Assembly (NCBI GenBank): GCA_944321725.1
Contig: CALUMI010000007.1
Coordinates: 1-64,000 of the forward strand
Origin: an uncultured Muribaculaceae bacterium
GTDB taxonomy: Bacteria; Bacteroidota; Bacteroidia; Bacteroidales; Muribaculaceae
Direction of reading: 5' to 3'
DNA: 64,000 nt
The position numbers were made by a program, and so were the translations under genes. The notes beneath the pieces are model-generated. The model ran no database searches, was not told where the DNA came from, and was given only the letters and a program-made list of their open reading frames with translations. Below are positions 52,734 to 61,424 of the stretch, piece after piece; position 1 is the first letter of the stretch, and every line of letters begins with the position of its first letter.

Positions 52734-55700
52734 TTAGAAATCGATTGTAAGTCCGAATGTGTAAGTAGCATACATCGGATAAACCTCTGTATCCCAACCT
52801 ATAGGATCAGTAACCTCAGGAGTGAAGCTGTTAGCTCCGAACACAGTCAACGGGTTCTCCGCGCTCAAGCTCAAACGAACTCTCGGAAGAGTATATCCGC
52901 CCATCTTAAGATCTCTGAACGTATAGCCCAAAGTAATGTTCTGCAATCTGAAGTAATCGCCGTCCTCAACCCAGAATGTGCTTGTGTGGTTCTTGTTCCA
53001 ACCCTTTGTCAAAGCCTTTGCAGAAGGATAAGTGTTGGATGTGCCCTCACCATGCCAACGGTTGACAACCTGATCTTTGTCGAAGTTGTAGTTAGGCTGT
53101 GCGTAACGCATCGCACGCTTGCGGTTGTAAATCTGGTTGCCGGCTACACCCGACATTATGATGCCCAAATCGAAGTTCTTGTATTGCATTGCGAGATTGA
53201 TACCATAGGTGATGTCAGGAATATTCGAGCCTAAGGCCATTCTATCGTCATCATCAACCATTTGGTCGCCGTTTATATCGCGATATTTGAAATCGCCCGG
53301 CTCCAAATCAATACCTGATGCAATGATATTCTGGGCAACAGGGTCATTGTCAATCTCAGCCTGAGTCTGATAAATTCCCTCTACATCCCAACCGTAGTAA
53401 GAGTTCATCTCCTCGCCTACCAACGCTATTGTGCGGCACTCTGCCGAACCACCATAGATGTAAGGCACATCGTTAAGGCTGACAACCTTATTGCGCAAAT
53501 AAGCCAAGTTAGCACCGATAGAGTAGCTGAAATCGCCTACTTTGTCAGACCAGTTGGCAGTGATTTCAAAACCTTGGTTTCTTATCTTACCGTTGTTGCC
53601 GGCAATTGTAGTGTTGTCCAAAGGAAGCGGAGAATTGATTACCGCGTTGTTGGTCGTTCTGTTATAGTAATCGAGGTCGACATTCAAACGGTTGTTCAGC
53701 GTCATGAAGTTCAAACCTACGTTCCACTCTTCCACAACTTCCCATTTCAACCATGAGAATTCGCCGTTGTAGTAATATCCGGGCAATACGCCATTGCCGA
53801 ACACACCATAATATTCATTGCTGCCGGTAGAAATACCCGCGAAACCGTCGCTCGCCGGAATGTTGTCGTTACCGAGTTTACCCCAACTTGCGCGCAACTT
53901 CAAATAATCCAACCAATTTACCTCGTCGAAGAAGTTTTCGTTGCTGATGACCCAAGCAGCGCCAACCGACGGGAAGAAGCCCCATTTTTCGTTATATTTC
54001 TGCGAGCCGTCCTCACGTACAGTCACGTTCAACAAATAACGGTCGTCATACGAATAGTTTACACGTCCGAACACCGACAATCCGCGATAAGTCGTACCAT
54101 CGTCGGATACTGTAGCGTCGGCAATGTTACCGTTAACCAAATACAAATACTCGTCGCGAAGATCCGGCACATTTGCGGAAGTACCCGTCAGATAGCGGTA
54201 ATTCTCCTCGCGTGCAGACTGTCCGACCATCACTGTCAAAGAGTGCTTGTCGAAAGTGTCGGAATAAGTAATGGTGTTATCCCATACATAGTTTCTGTAG
54301 TAGCTGTTGCTCTTTGTCAAAGACGACTGCTCAGACTGCTGCCAAGAGCTTACATAATAGGCAGGCGTGAATTGTCTGCGGTTTGTAAGATTGAAAGACT
54401 GGCTATATTGAGTTCTGATTTTCAACTTGTCGTTAAACAGATTGAGCTCAGCATAGAACGTAGGCAACACTCTGAGGATTTCAGCCTTGTTTTGAGTATA
54501 ATTGGCGGCTGCCACAGGGTTGTTGAAGTTGCCCGTAAAACCTATCTCTGAAGGAGAGGCGTATTTTTCCGGGAAAGCCTGAGTATTGGCGTCGGAATAA
54601 ACCGGAATGATACCCGGCATATTGAAAGCGAGCTGCCAAGCGTTCAGATTAGGAGAGTTTTGGGTAGCGTTGCTGACAACCACATTGGCACCGACTTTCA
54701 ACCAGTCGTATGCATCGTAATCCAACTGAGCGCGCAAGTTGAAACGTCTGAAGTCATTGTTGTCAGTATCCATGATACCATCTTGATACATGTAGTTCAT
54801 ACCTACAGCATACGATGCCTTCTCCGTACCGCCGGAGATGTTCAAGCTGTGGTTGGTGATGATGGCTGTGCGAAGCAATTCGTCATACCAGTTGGTATCG
54901 GCGCCGTATGTCCAATTATGGAAATCGGGATCTGCATAGCTGCCGCCATACTTGTCGATAGAGTTTTTGAAATATGAGTTATATGTGTCGTAGTCAGCCT
55001 CCATCATCATGATACCGTACTCTTGGGAGTTTGCCATTTCCAACACATTAACGGCTTTCTGAATACCTACGTAACCGTCGTAAGTCACTTTTGCCGGTCT
55101 GTTCTTTGCACCCTTCTTGGTAGTGACGATAATCACACCGTTAGCAGCGCGCACACCATAGATGGCAGCTGCGGAAGCGTCCTTCAGAATCGACATTTCC
55201 TCGATATCGGAATTGTTCAAGAAGTCGATATTGTCGTAGAACATGCCGTCAACAACATAAAGAGGAGTGGAGTTGTTGGAGAATGAGCCGACACCACGAA
55301 TCTTCACCGTAGGAGATGCGCCCGGAGCGTTGGAACGGGTAATCGAAAGACCCGGAACCGACCCTTGCAACGCCGCCATTGGAGAAGATGTTGCGATAGA
55401 CGCAATGTCGTCGCCTTTAACCACCGCGATAGGAGCCGTCAAGTCCTTAGCTTTGGCAGAACCGTAACCGATAACCACAATCTCCTCAAGATTTTGTGCA
55501 TCTTCCGCCATTGTAACGTTGATTTGCGACTGTCCTGCCACTTTGACTTCCTGAGTCGACATTCCTATATATGTATAGGAGATAGTCGCGTCTTCCGGCA
55601 CGTTCGAAAGAACGTAATTACCGTCAAAATCTGTAGCAGTAACAATGTTAGTACCCACGACTCTTATCGTGGCACCGATAACAGGCTGATTGTCTTTATC

Positions 55701-55796
55701 GACAACCGTACCTTTCACCGTCTTAGTTGCTTGGGCAAATGCCATTGCCGGCAAAAGCAAAAAGACAAGTAAAAATGTTAGGATTTGCTTTCTCAT
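52734..55796 (-). CDS. SusC/RagA-family TonB-dependent glycan transporter
   Basis: A 1020-residue outer-membrane transporter. A signal peptide is followed by a carboxypeptidase-regulatory-like domain (about 25-105, V-K-G-T-V-V-D-K-D-N-Q-P-V-I-G-A-T) and a TonB box-like E-E-I-V-V-I-G-Y-G near 105. A plug with S-P-M-A-A-L-Q-G-S-V-P-G near 138 and the SusC D-A-S-A-A-A-I-Y-G-V-R near 208 come next, then a 22-strand barrel to the C-terminal F. It imports oligosaccharides cut at the surface. It starts the PUL; no regulator gene precedes it. Confidence 0.96.
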   Translation of the reverse strand: MRKQILTFLLVFLLLPAMAFAQATKTVKGTVVDKDNQPVIGATIRVVGTNIVTATDFDGNYVLSNVPEDATISYTYIGMSTQEVKVAGQSQINVTMAEDAQNLEEIVVIGYGSAKAKDLTAPIAVVKGDDIASIATSSPMAALQGSVPGLSITRSNAPGASPTVKIRGVGSFSNNSTPLYVVDGMFYDNIDFLNNSDIEEMSILKDASAAAIYGVRAANGVIIVTTKKGAKNRPAKVTYDGYVGIQKAVNVLEMANSQEYGIMMMEADYDTYNSYFKNSIDKYGGSYADPDFHNWTYGADTNWYDELLRTAIITNHSLNISGGTEKASYAVGMNYMYQDGIMDTDNNDFRRFNLRAQLDYDAYDWLKVGANVVVSNATQNSPNLNAWQLAFNMPGIIPVYSDANTQAFPEKYASPSEIGFTGNFNNPVAAANYTQNKAEILRVLPTFYAELNLFNDKLKIRTQYSQSFNLTNRRQFTPAYYVSSWQQSEQSSLTKSNSYYRNYVWDNTITYSDTFDKHSLTVMVGQSAREENYRYLTGTSANVPDLRDEYLYLVNGNIADATVSDDGTTYRGLSVFGRVNYSYDDRYLLNVTVREDGSQKYNEKWGFFPSVGAAWVISNENFFDEVNWLDYLKLRASWGKLGNDNIPASDGFAGISTGSNEYYGVFGNGVLPGYYYNGEFSWLKWEVVEEWNVGLNFMTLNNRLNVDLDYYNRTTNNAVINSPLPLDNTTIAGNNGKIRNQGFEITANWSDKVGDFSYSIGANLAYLRNKVVSLNDVPYIYGGSAECRTIALVGEEMNSYYGWDVEGIYQTQAEIDNDPVAQNIIASGIDLEPGDFKYRDINGDQMVDDDDRMALGSNIPDITYGINLAMQYKNFDLGIIMSGVAGNQIYNRKRAMRYAQPNYNFDKDQVVNRWHGEGTSNTYPSAKALTKGWNKNHTSTFWVEDGDYFRLQNITLGYTFRDLKMGGYTLPRVRLSLSAENPLTVFGANSFTPEVTDPIGWDTEVYPMYATYTFGLTIDF

Positions 55797-55840
55797 ATTA
55801 ATTAATAGTTAGGTAATAAGGTAAATTTATTTTTACGCTG

Positions 55841-55848
55841 CAAACGTA
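55841..55848 (-). promoter_or_regulatory. -7 box of the PUL promoter
   Basis: TACGTTTG on minus matches TAnnTTTG and lies 45 bases before the susC ATG. A GTTG near 55874-55877 is a possible but widely spaced -33 element. Confidence 0.5.
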
Positions 55849-55898
55849 GTTCTTTACAATATTTAAGAGAAAAACAACAGCACTACGCCACTACTTTT

Positions 55899-55912
55899 AT
55901 GTTGTACAACAT
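55899..55912. promoter_or_regulatory. 14-bp perfect palindrome upstream of the PUL promoter
   Basis: ATGTTGTACAACAT is its own reverse complement. Its centre lies about 60 bases upstream of the -7 box of susC, a position where an activator could act. ACTACG is repeated on both sides (near 55882 and 55921). It could be the binding site of the PUL's unlinked regulator. Confidence 0.4.
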
Positions 55913-55989
55913 TACGTTTTTACTACGTCAACATACTGCAACCAACAACTATTCAGCCAATTATAAAAAGAATGGTTTTTCAGCAAAAT

Positions 55990-56285
55990 ATAACATTTAT
56001 TGTACCACCCAAACCGCCCTCCCTACTCCATAGCGGCACGGAGCGCTAACCCCGGCAGCTTTGCGAAGCTCCGCTTAAGGCAGACATCACAGCCGCAAAG
56101 CAAATTTTACAGACACATATAAAGATCACTTGAATGGGAATACAGCTTAGTAGCACTACTCTGTAGCCCACACAGTCATATATAGCATTCGGTAGTAAGC
56201 AGCCACAGAGCGGCGGCACTCCATAAAACACGGTAAGCGGAGTGCAGCCGTAGGGCTACAGCCCATTGCATCACACAAACCTGAT
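55990..56285. other. G/C-rich folded intergenic element B
   Basis: The 614 bases between susC and valS hold no convincing gene beyond the promoter region. This part contains several stems (GCACTCC with GGAGTGC near 56216-56245; GGAGC with GCTCC near 56040-56072). It has AAGCGGAGTGCAGCC at 56235-56249 and GGCAGCTTTGCGAAGC near 56054-56069, close copies of segments in element A at 38940-39160. A short open frame on minus (56046-56231) has no protein-like signal. Confidence 0.4.
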
Positions 56286-56309
56286 GTTCATACTTTTAAA
56301 GGACAACAA

Positions 56310-56363
56310 GGCATCGCCGCCGCACAATCAGGAAATGTTTTCTGACTGTGCAGCGGCGATGCC
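56310..56363 (-). terminator. 22-bp hairpin downstream of valS
   Basis: A 22-position stem (56310-56331 with 56342-56363), nearly perfect with two G-T type pairs on the transcript, lies about 50 bases past the valS stop. The T-run after it on minus is short and broken. A second smaller stem (56382-56390 with 56398-56406) lies nearer the stop. Confidence 0.6.
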
Positions 56364-56410
56364 ATCAATATTGTTTTATATGCGATTGCCCAAAACAGGC
56401 AGTCGCAAAA

Positions 56411-59032
56411 CTACTTTTTCAGAGCGGCGATACTGTCTTTCAGAGCGGCGATTTTCGCTTCAGCGTCAGCCTGTTTCTTCCGCTCCATTTCTATAACCTT
56501 CGCGGGAGCATTGTTGACAAACTTCTCATTGCCAAGTTTCTTCAATACGCTCTGCAAGAATCCCTCATTATATTTCAAGTCAGCCTCGAGCTTCTTCAGT
56601 TCCTCCTCCACATCGATATTGTTTCCGAGAGGAACGGCATATTCCGTAGTGCCGACAAGGAAAGCGGCCGTCATGGGCTCTTTCTCCGCCACATTGACAA
56701 TCTCCGACAAATTAGCCAACTTCATCACCACCGCTTTGGCCGGCACATCGGCAGAGCCTACAACATCGAGCGTCAGCTTCTCCTTGTTTGGAATGCTTTT
56801 TTGCAATCTGACTGTACGCACTCCCGATATGATTTCTTTGGCGACATCGACCGACGATATCACGCTCTCATCAACCGGCTTTATAGCAGGCAACTGCGCA
56901 ACCATTATGCTGTCGCCATCTTTACGCTCGGCAAGATGTTGCCACAACTCCTCCGTAATAAACGGCATGAACGGATGAAGCAGACGCAACAATGTATCGA
57001 AAAATCCGAGTGTAGCATCATAAGTGGCGCGGTCGACAGGCTGCCCGTAAGCGGGCTTGACCATCTCAAGATACCACGATGAGAACTCATCCCAAAACAA
57101 TTTGTAGACCGCCATTAGAGCTTCCGAAAGACGGAATTTGCCGAACAAATCGTCCATTTCGGCCATTGTCTTGTTGAGAACAACGTCAAACCACCTCACG
57201 GCAGTAGCCGCTGCCTCCGGTTGGGCGCAATCGGCCACGCTCCACCCTTTGACCAAACGGAAAGCGTTCCATATCTTATTGTTGAAATTGCGTCCCTGCT
57301 CACACAAAGCGTCGTCATAAAGGATGTCGTTTCCTGCCGGAGCGGCAAGCATCAGTCCCATTCTCACGCCGTCGGCCCCATACTTGGCAATCAAATCCAG
57401 CGGATTAGGCGAATTGCCCAAAGTTTTCGACATTTTCCGTCCGAGCTTGTCGCGCACGATACCGGTGAAATACACATTGCGGAAAGGCTTGTCGCCCTTA
57501 TACTCATATCCGGCCATTATCATACGCGCCACCCAGAAGAATATTATATCCGGCCCCGTAACGAGGTCATTGGTTGGATAATAATATTTAATTTCCTCAT
57601 TGTCAGGCTCAAGAATGCCGTTGAACAACGAAACAGGCCACAGCCACGACGAGAACCACGTGTCAAGGCAATCCTCATCCTGACGCAAATCGGCCGCTGT
57701 CAAACTGTCGTCGCCCGACTTTTCTTTTGCAAGAGCCAATGCCTCCTCCGGTGTTTCCGCAACCACATAGCCGCCCTGAGGCAAGAAATATGCCGGTATG
57801 CGGTGTCCCCACCAAAGCTGCCGCGATATGCACCAGTCCTTTATGTTCGACATCCAATAGTTGTATGTGTTCTTGAATTTCGATGGATAGAACTTTATAT
57901 CGTCGTTCATCACGGCATCCAAAGCAGGTTTCGCCAAATCTCCCATTTTCAGGAACCACTGCATCGACAATTTTGGCTCTATCACGGCATCGGTACGCTC
58001 CGAATGCCCCACCTTGTTGGTATAAGACTCCGTCTTTTCGAGCAATCCGGCGGCCTCAAGGTCCTTTTCTATCTGCCGGCGCACCTCAAAACGGTCCATA
58101 CCGACGTACAGGCCGGCTTTCTCGCTCAGCGTGCCATTGTCGTTGAATATATCAATGCTCGGCAAATTGTATTTCTCGCCAAGCATGTAGTCGTTGACAT
58201 CGTGTGCGGGAGTGACTTTCAAGCAACCGGTACCGAACTCTATATCTACATAATCGTCCTCTATCACAGGGATTTCCCGGTCAACAAGAGGCACAATCAC
58301 TTTTTTGCCTTTCAAATGAGCGTTCTTCGGATCGTTGGGATTGATGCACATGGCCGTATCGCCCATGATGGTTTCCGGACGGGTTGTGGCCACAACGGCA
58401 TAACCGTCCTCTCCTACAATCTTGTAGCGCAAGTAATAGAGTTTGCCGTGCTCCTCTTTGTATATCACCTCCTCATCGCTAAGCGCGGTCAAAGCGACAG
58501 GGTCCCAATTCACCATGCGCACACCGCGATAAATCAGCCCCTTGTTGTAGAGGTCGACGAACACGCGTATCACACTCTTCGAGCGCACCTCGTCCATAGT
58601 GAATGCCGTGCGGCTCCAATCGCACGACGCGCCGAGCTTCTTTAGCTGTTCGAGAATTATCCCGCCATGCTCCTCTTTCCATTCCCACGCGTGTTTTAAA
58701 AACTCCTCGCGTGTAAGGTCGGTTTTCTTTATTCCTTTGGCAGCCAAACGTGCCACCACCTTAGCCTCTGTGGCAATCGAGGCATGGTCGGTGCCCGGCA
58801 CCCAAAGCGCATTCTTGCCTTTCATGCGCGCACGGCGTATGAGAATGTCCTGAATTGTGTTGTTGAGCATGTGCCCCATGTGCAGCACACCCGTCACGTT
58901 TGGCGGCGGAATTACTATCGTATAAGGTTCGCGGCTGTCGGGCACCGACTTGAACAAATCGTGCCTCAACCAATAGCCATACCATTTCTCCTCGACTTCA
59001 TCAGGATTGTATTTTGTCGCTAATTCACTCAT
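56411..59032 (-). CDS. valS: Valyl-tRNA synthetase
   Basis: An 873-residue class I synthetase. The motifs are [13 protein letters not shown] near residue 42 (HIGH form), the editing domain with [11 protein letters not shown] near 218, [13 protein letters not shown] near 398, and [10 protein letters not shown] near 535 (KMSKS). The C-terminal coiled-coil arm is at about 805-873. It charges tRNA-Val and clears threonine. It is monocistronic, with a large hairpin after the stop. Confidence 0.97.
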   Translation of the reverse strand: MSELATKYNPDEVEEKWYGYWLRHDLFKSVPDSREPYTIVIPPPNVTGVLHMGHMLNNTIQDILIRRARMKGKNALWVPGTDHASIATEAKVVARLAAKGIKKTDLTREEFLKHAWEWKEEHGGIILEQLKKLGASCDWSRTAFTMDEVRSKSVIRVFVDLYNKGLIYRGVRMVNWDPVALTALSDEEVIYKEEHGKLYYLRYKIVGEDGYAVVATTRPETIMGDTAMCINPNDPKNAHLKGKKVIVPLVDREIPVIEDDYVDIEFGTGCLKVTPAHDVNDYMLGEKYNLPSIDIFNDNGTLSEKAGLYVGMDRFEVRRQIEKDLEAAGLLEKTESYTNKVGHSERTDAVIEPKLSMQWFLKMGDLAKPALDAVMNDDIKFYPSKFKNTYNYWMSNIKDWCISRQLWWGHRIPAYFLPQGGYVVAETPEEALALAKEKSGDDSLTAADLRQDEDCLDTWFSSWLWPVSLFNGILEPDNEEIKYYYPTNDLVTGPDIIFFWVARMIMAGYEYKGDKPFRNVYFTGIVRDKLGRKMSKTLGNSPNPLDLIAKYGADGVRMGLMLAAPAGNDILYDDALCEQGRNFNNKIWNAFRLVKGWSVADCAQPEAAATAVRWFDVVLNKTMAEMDDLFGKFRLSEALMAVYKLFWDEFSSWYLEMVKPAYGQPVDRATYDATLGFFDTLLRLLHPFMPFITEELWQHLAERKDGDSIMVAQLPAIKPVDESVISSVDVAKEIISGVRTVRLQKSIPNKEKLTLDVVGSADVPAKAVVMKLANLSEIVNVAEKEPMTAAFLVGTTEYAVPLGNNIDVEEELKKLEADLKYNEGFLQSVLKKLGNEKFVNNAPAKVIEMERKKQADAEAKIAALKDSIAALKK

Positions 59033-59143
59033 GACAATTATTTTTAGCTTTTAAATTGACAATCAAAAACGTCTGCAAAGTTACTAATCCTGACGCAAAC
59101 ATCCGACTTTTAAGCAATTATTTTACATAACAAAATCTATCCA

Positions 59144-59782
59144 TCATTTTTTCAGCATAAGCCATTGAAAAGAGAACACATCGCCACCGACAGGGATGTC
59201 GACAAGCAATATTTTCCCTTTGCTACTTTTCAAGAACATATATCCCGAAATACTTTTGCCGGCATATAGCGTTGTCTTTTTCAAATACCCGACTTTTTTG
59301 GAAAACCTGTCGTCCTCCATCATCCGTTCCAACGCATAAGTAGCCGCTACATTTTGCGGCAACTCGTCAGTCGAGCCAAGTCCTGTGGCTATGCCCGACA
59401 TTGCCACCGACCAATTTTGCTGTTTTCTTAACTTCTTTTGCAACTCGTCATTGCTATATACATCAAGGCTATTGATTAGTTTATCCCTATTTTTATGTTG
59501 GTTAACCACACGAGCGGAAACACTGTCGGGATCTAACAGTACAGTCCTGCCTGATTTGTTCAAAATAAATATTTTCAACCTGTAATAGTCATCTTTGTCG
59601 TCATCATTCAATGTCACTCCAACCCAAAAATCACCGTTATCCTTATACACCCATTCCTCTCCGTCGATCCACTCTGTCAAATCATAATTCTGCCTATCCT
59701 GCTCAAAAAGAGAAAACACCGTTTTCTTACCGCAAGCCACCAACAACAGCACAACCGCCAACAACAATATCAGCCTTTTCAT
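59144..59782 (-). CDS. Unknown lipoprotein, beta-rich
   Basis: A 212-residue protein starting MKRLILLLAVVLLLVACGKK, a lipoprotein signal with Cys17. A longer in-frame start at 59827 lacks a signal and is not preferred. The mature part has an N-terminal beta domain (W-I-D-G-E-E-W-V-Y-K-D-N-G-D-F-W-V-G-V; L-L-D-P-D-S-V-S-A-R-V), a helical segment around 105-150 and a final strand pair G-Y-M-F-L-K-S-S-K-G-K. It follows another lipoprotein gene by 19 bases. I do not recognise a family. Confidence 0.7.
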   Translation of the reverse strand: MKRLILLLAVVLLLVACGKKTVFSLFEQDRQNYDLTEWIDGEEWVYKDNGDFWVGVTLNDDDKDDYYRLKIFILNKSGRTVLLDPDSVSARVVNQHKNRDKLINSLDVYSNDELQKKLRKQQNWSVAMSGIATGLGSTDELPQNVAATYALERMMEDDRFSKKVGYLKKTTLYAGKSISGYMFLKSSKGKILLVDIPVGGDVFSFQWLMLKK

Positions 59783-59801
59783 ATAAGTATGTTTAACACT
59801 A

Positions 59802-60434
59802 TTAATCCTCATCAAGAACATCATCAATAATATCCCTCAATTTATTAATGTTATGGTCATCAAATTCATCATCTGTGAAAACATTGACGATATTCTCCAT
59901 ATCCTTATCAGTAAGAATCACAACATCCCCCATAAGCGTCATTCCGTTACCATTCTCTGCACGGTAACGATGTGCGATAACCCAACCACAGAACACACCT
60001 TCATTGATTGTTTCATAGCAAGTGCGGATAATCGTTTGTTGCTCTTTCAATTCATCCTCACAACCTTTCAACTTTCTTTCTGCTTCAGCAAGCTCTTCTT
60101 TTGCCTGACGATATTTTTCTTCCCGGTAAGCACTTCTCCCATAAGTAAAATCGCCATATAAAGAAACGTCTGACAATGCTCCCTCATAATCCATTTGCAG
60201 TCTTTCTCTTTCCATCTTCAAATCTATAATCTCATAAGCCGCCATCAAGGCCTCCTTATTTGTATAAATCGTAACAAACGCACTGTCAACTACAGTTTCG
60301 ACAGGCTCGTAAGTATCAGGATAATAAAGAGTCTTTACCACCGTTTCCTTTGCGATTTTTTCAGCTTTCTTTTCTCTGCCACCACAAGACACCAACAACG
60401 GCACGACCGCAAATATCAAAACCAACCTTTTCAT
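59802..60434 (-). CDS. Lipoprotein with a P-D-[ST]-Y-E domain split by a coiled coil
   Basis: A 210-residue protein starting MKRLVLIFAVVPLLVSCGG (lipobox Cys17). Residues 33-53 (K-T-L-Y-Y-P-D-T-Y-E-P-V-E) and 151-176 (A-H-R-Y-R-A-E-N-G-N-G, then V-V-I-L-T-D-K-D) match the two blocks of the island protein at 13393-13740. The piece between, about residues 58-145, is a coiled coil (Y-R-Q-A-K-E-E-L-A-E-A-E-R-K-L). The tail is acidic (D-D-V-L-D-E-D). The function is unknown; it looks like one domain opened by an inserted helical arm. Confidence 0.72.
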   Translation of the reverse strand: MKRLVLIFAVVPLLVSCGGREKKAEKIAKETVVKTLYYPDTYEPVETVVDSAFVTIYTNKEALMAAYEIIDLKMERERLQMDYEGALSDVSLYGDFTYGRSAYREEKYRQAKEELAEAERKLKGCEDELKEQQTIIRTCYETINEGVFCGWVIAHRYRAENGNGMTLMGDVVILTDKDMENIVNVFTDDEFDDHNINKLRDIIDDVLDED

Positions 60435-60478
60435 AATAATATATTTTAAGTTTAACAAATCATATCACACCGTATATA

Positions 60479-61192
60479 CTATATATTAATATTTTGAGTG
60501 CCAAAGATTAGTTTGTGTACTAAGTTCATAAAAGACTCATAATCAATATCAACAGTTCTATTGTTTTGTAAAAACCAATTTATATACTGAGGATCTTTTT
60601 CATATACCGCCCTATAAGTTTGCCCTTTATATTTCCCAAAAGAAATTATATCATCAACCGTGATTTTAGGGAATACACGCTGAATTTCTATGGCCATTTT
60701 TTCTTGTGCATTTTTGTCTTCAGGATTTACACCTATTAAGGCAAAAAAATCAATTCTATAATATGGATCATTTTTTACTAACCAAAATATGTATTTCGGA
60801 TTTTCTTTATATACCTCTGAAATTGTTTTCCCTTTATATCTACCAAACGACATAACTTCGTCAACTTTATGAACCGGAAATATTTCATTCATATTCACAC
60901 CCGGGACATCAAGGAGTACCCATTCACCGCAACCTGCACATGGTATCTCTCCGTCAGTAATTTTAGGATAACATTCCTTTATATAAGAATCGTTAGGCTT
61001 ATCATCTACCAAGCATATTCCATAAGCCTTACCATATCTACCTCTTGGTTCAACCCTTTCAACCATGAAAGACCTCCCTTTATGACTATATCTATTTTCT
61101 TCTCCATACCTTTCAGGCCAACGTTTGACCTGAAACGGAGTCCGTTTTCCTATCTTATAATAAATGTTGAATATATTATCATTCGGATACAT
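60479..61192 (-). CDS. Protein with tandem ExoX C-terminal-like motifs
   Basis: A 237-residue soluble protein. The C-terminal half has the same block twice: M-S-F-G-R-Y-K-G-K-T-I-S-E-V-Y (residues 114-128, closing Y-I-F-W-L-V-K-N) and I-S-F-G-K-Y-K-G-Q-T-Y-R-A-V-Y (183-197, closing Y-I-N-W-F-L-Q-N). This block resembles the small domain that follows the nuclease in exodeoxyribonuclease X. No DnaQ-type nuclease domain is present. The N-terminal 80 residues are basic and aromatic, and a single C-A-G-C lies at 85-88. It leads a three-gene unit with two lipoproteins; the link between them is unexplained. Confidence 0.78.
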   Translation of the reverse strand: MYPNDNIFNIYYKIGKRTPFQVKRWPERYGEENRYSHKGRSFMVERVEPRGRYGKAYGICLVDDKPNDSYIKECYPKITDGEIPCAGCGEWVLLDVPGVNMNEIFPVHKVDEVMSFGRYKGKTISEVYKENPKYIFWLVKNDPYYRIDFFALIGVNPEDKNAQEKMAIEIQRVFPKITVDDIISFGKYKGQTYRAVYEKDPQYINWFLQNNRTVDIDYESFMNLVHKLIFGTQNINI

Positions 61193-61350
61193 ATCTTTTT
61201 AGTAAATTATTTCCATAAACCAAACATCATATTCTTCTGATTAAAAAAGCATAACGTTTCGTTATTTCCTAAAAATCAATGAAATCAAGACAATCCCCCG
61301 ACTTCAATAACAAAAATAGCAAAAAATTGACAACAACCCAAAATTCCCGC

Positions 61351-61387
61351 AAAAAAAGCCGCACCAAAGAAAATTTCTTTAGTGCGG
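61351..61387 (-). terminator. Terminator of the GH20 gene
   Basis: A stem of about 13 pairs (about 61359-61371 with 61375-61387, one T-G pair on minus) is followed on minus by TTTTTTT at 61351-61357. Confidence 0.85.
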
Positions 61388-61424
61388 ACTTTATAAATCT
61401 AACTTGTTATATATCTATATCCCG

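Noticed and set aside
56046-56231. 61-codon frame in the gap between susC and valS
   Set aside because: Cysteine-rich and without protein-like pattern; it coincides with stem-forming repeat sequence.
57221-58645. 474-codon open frame opposite valS
   Set aside because: It lies wholly antisense to an unmistakable valS and reads as arginine/histidine-rich low-quality sequence, the usual shadow of a coding strand with this codon bias.
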